Under the pieces are notes generated by a model. That model was given only the letters and a program-made list of their open reading frames with translations. It was not told the origin of the DNA and ran no database searches. Position numbers and translations under genes: made by a program. 64,000 nucleotides of DNA from Deltaproteobacteria bacterium (GTDB taxonomy: Bacteria > Desulfobacterota > Desulfarculia > Adiutricales > JAFDHD01), in assembly GCA_019308995.1 (NCBI GenBank), contig JAFDHD010000005.1, positions 1-64,000 on the forward strand, given 5' to 3'. Of the stretch, positions 63,833 through 64,000 are shown in pieces; position 1 is the stretch's first letter, and each line of letters starts with the position of its first letter.

Positions 63833-64000
63833 TTATGCCAAAAGCCTCAAGACATCCTCACAGAGGCAGCCCATCGGCTCGGCCACCCCGGGGCAAGTGA
63901 TCTTCCCTTTATAAAGATTCACGCCTGACGCCAGGGCCATATTTCCCTTTATGGCCCGCTCGATACCCTTGTTGGCAATCTCGAGGGCATAAGGCAGCGT
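63833..64000 (-). CDS. ald: Alanine dehydrogenase, C-terminal end (partial)
   Basis: 55 codons from the window edge to TAA at 63835-63833. TLPYALEIANKGIERAIKGN and GVNLYKGKITCPGVAE match the C-terminus of alanine dehydrogenase, which interconverts alanine and pyruvate with NADH and ammonia. The gene continues beyond the window. It lies on the same strand as the aminotransferase gene. Confidence 0.88.
   Translation of the reverse strand, partial: TLPYALEIANKGIERAIKGNMALASGVNLYKGKITCPGVAEPMGCLCEDVLRLLA

Overview
The window looks like a chromosomal segment of an anaerobic Desulfobacterota (deltaproteobacterial) bacterium, probably a sulfate reducer or a syntroph that oxidises fatty or aromatic acids. 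This is an inference from gene content, because there is no rRNA in the window. The pointers are an operon of heterodisulfide-reductase-like (HdrA), MvhD and NuoF-like electron-transfer proteins, accessory genes for selenium/molybdenum hydroxylases, a corrinoid methyl-transfer module, several acyl-CoA ligases and an acyl-CoA dehydrogenase, and many Fe-S proteins.

Layout. 1-5357 (+): end of a family 5 solute-binding protein followed by a complete Dpp/Opp-type ABC transporter (two permeases, two ATPases). 5397-6947 (-): acyl-CoA ligase. 7351-9674 (+): FMN alpha-hydroxy-acid dehydrogenase homologue overlapping a PqaA-like hydrolase. 9836-12061 (+): M48 peptidase/TPR lipoprotein and a Yip1-like membrane protein. 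12077-14228 (-): corrinoid protein, a broken URO-D-type methyltransferase remnant, and an intact URO-D-family protein. 14488-19271: YqeC, YqeB and a molybdopterin-binding protein (-) diverging from XdhC and MocA (+), a maturation set for molybdenum hydroxylases with no hydroxylase in the window. 19477-20895 (+): amidase. 20980-22702: an intact IS4-type insertion sequence with 18-bp inverted repeats and an 8-bp target duplication, sitting in a REP-like palindrome. 22969-23045 (-): tRNA-Pro(UGG). 23071-29645: housekeeping genes (MurNAc-L-Ala amidase, acidic repeat protein, valS, nadC, a small membrane protein, a metallo-beta-lactamase-fold hydrolase).

29907-40582 (+) is the most interesting part. 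A QueG-like Fe-S protein precedes an apparent operon that encodes a NuoE/NuoF-like fusion, HdrA, MvhD, an FrhB/FdhB-like Fe-S protein and a 1138-residue protein. That last protein is a tandem HdrA fusion with a response-regulator receiver domain inserted between its ferredoxin region and the rest of its first flavin domain. HdrA itself appears to begin at an ATT codon behind a strong ribosome binding site that can be masked by a hairpin. HdrB and HdrC are absent. The set looks like a flavin-based electron bifurcating or confurcating complex of unusual composition.

40641-52830: mixed genes (DNA glycosylase, PEBP-like protein, methyltransferase, a broken DUF3604-like fragment, MATE exporter, two Tat-exported enzymes, a DUF6599-like protein, a PflA-like radical SAM protein, an SDR and a serine hydrolase). 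52930-55834 (-): acyl-CoA dehydrogenase and acyl-CoA ligase. 56001-63438 (-): a second complete Dpp/Opp-type transporter whose genes lie downstream of a class III aminotransferase. 63833-64000 (-): the C-terminal end of alanine dehydrogenase, cut by the window edge.
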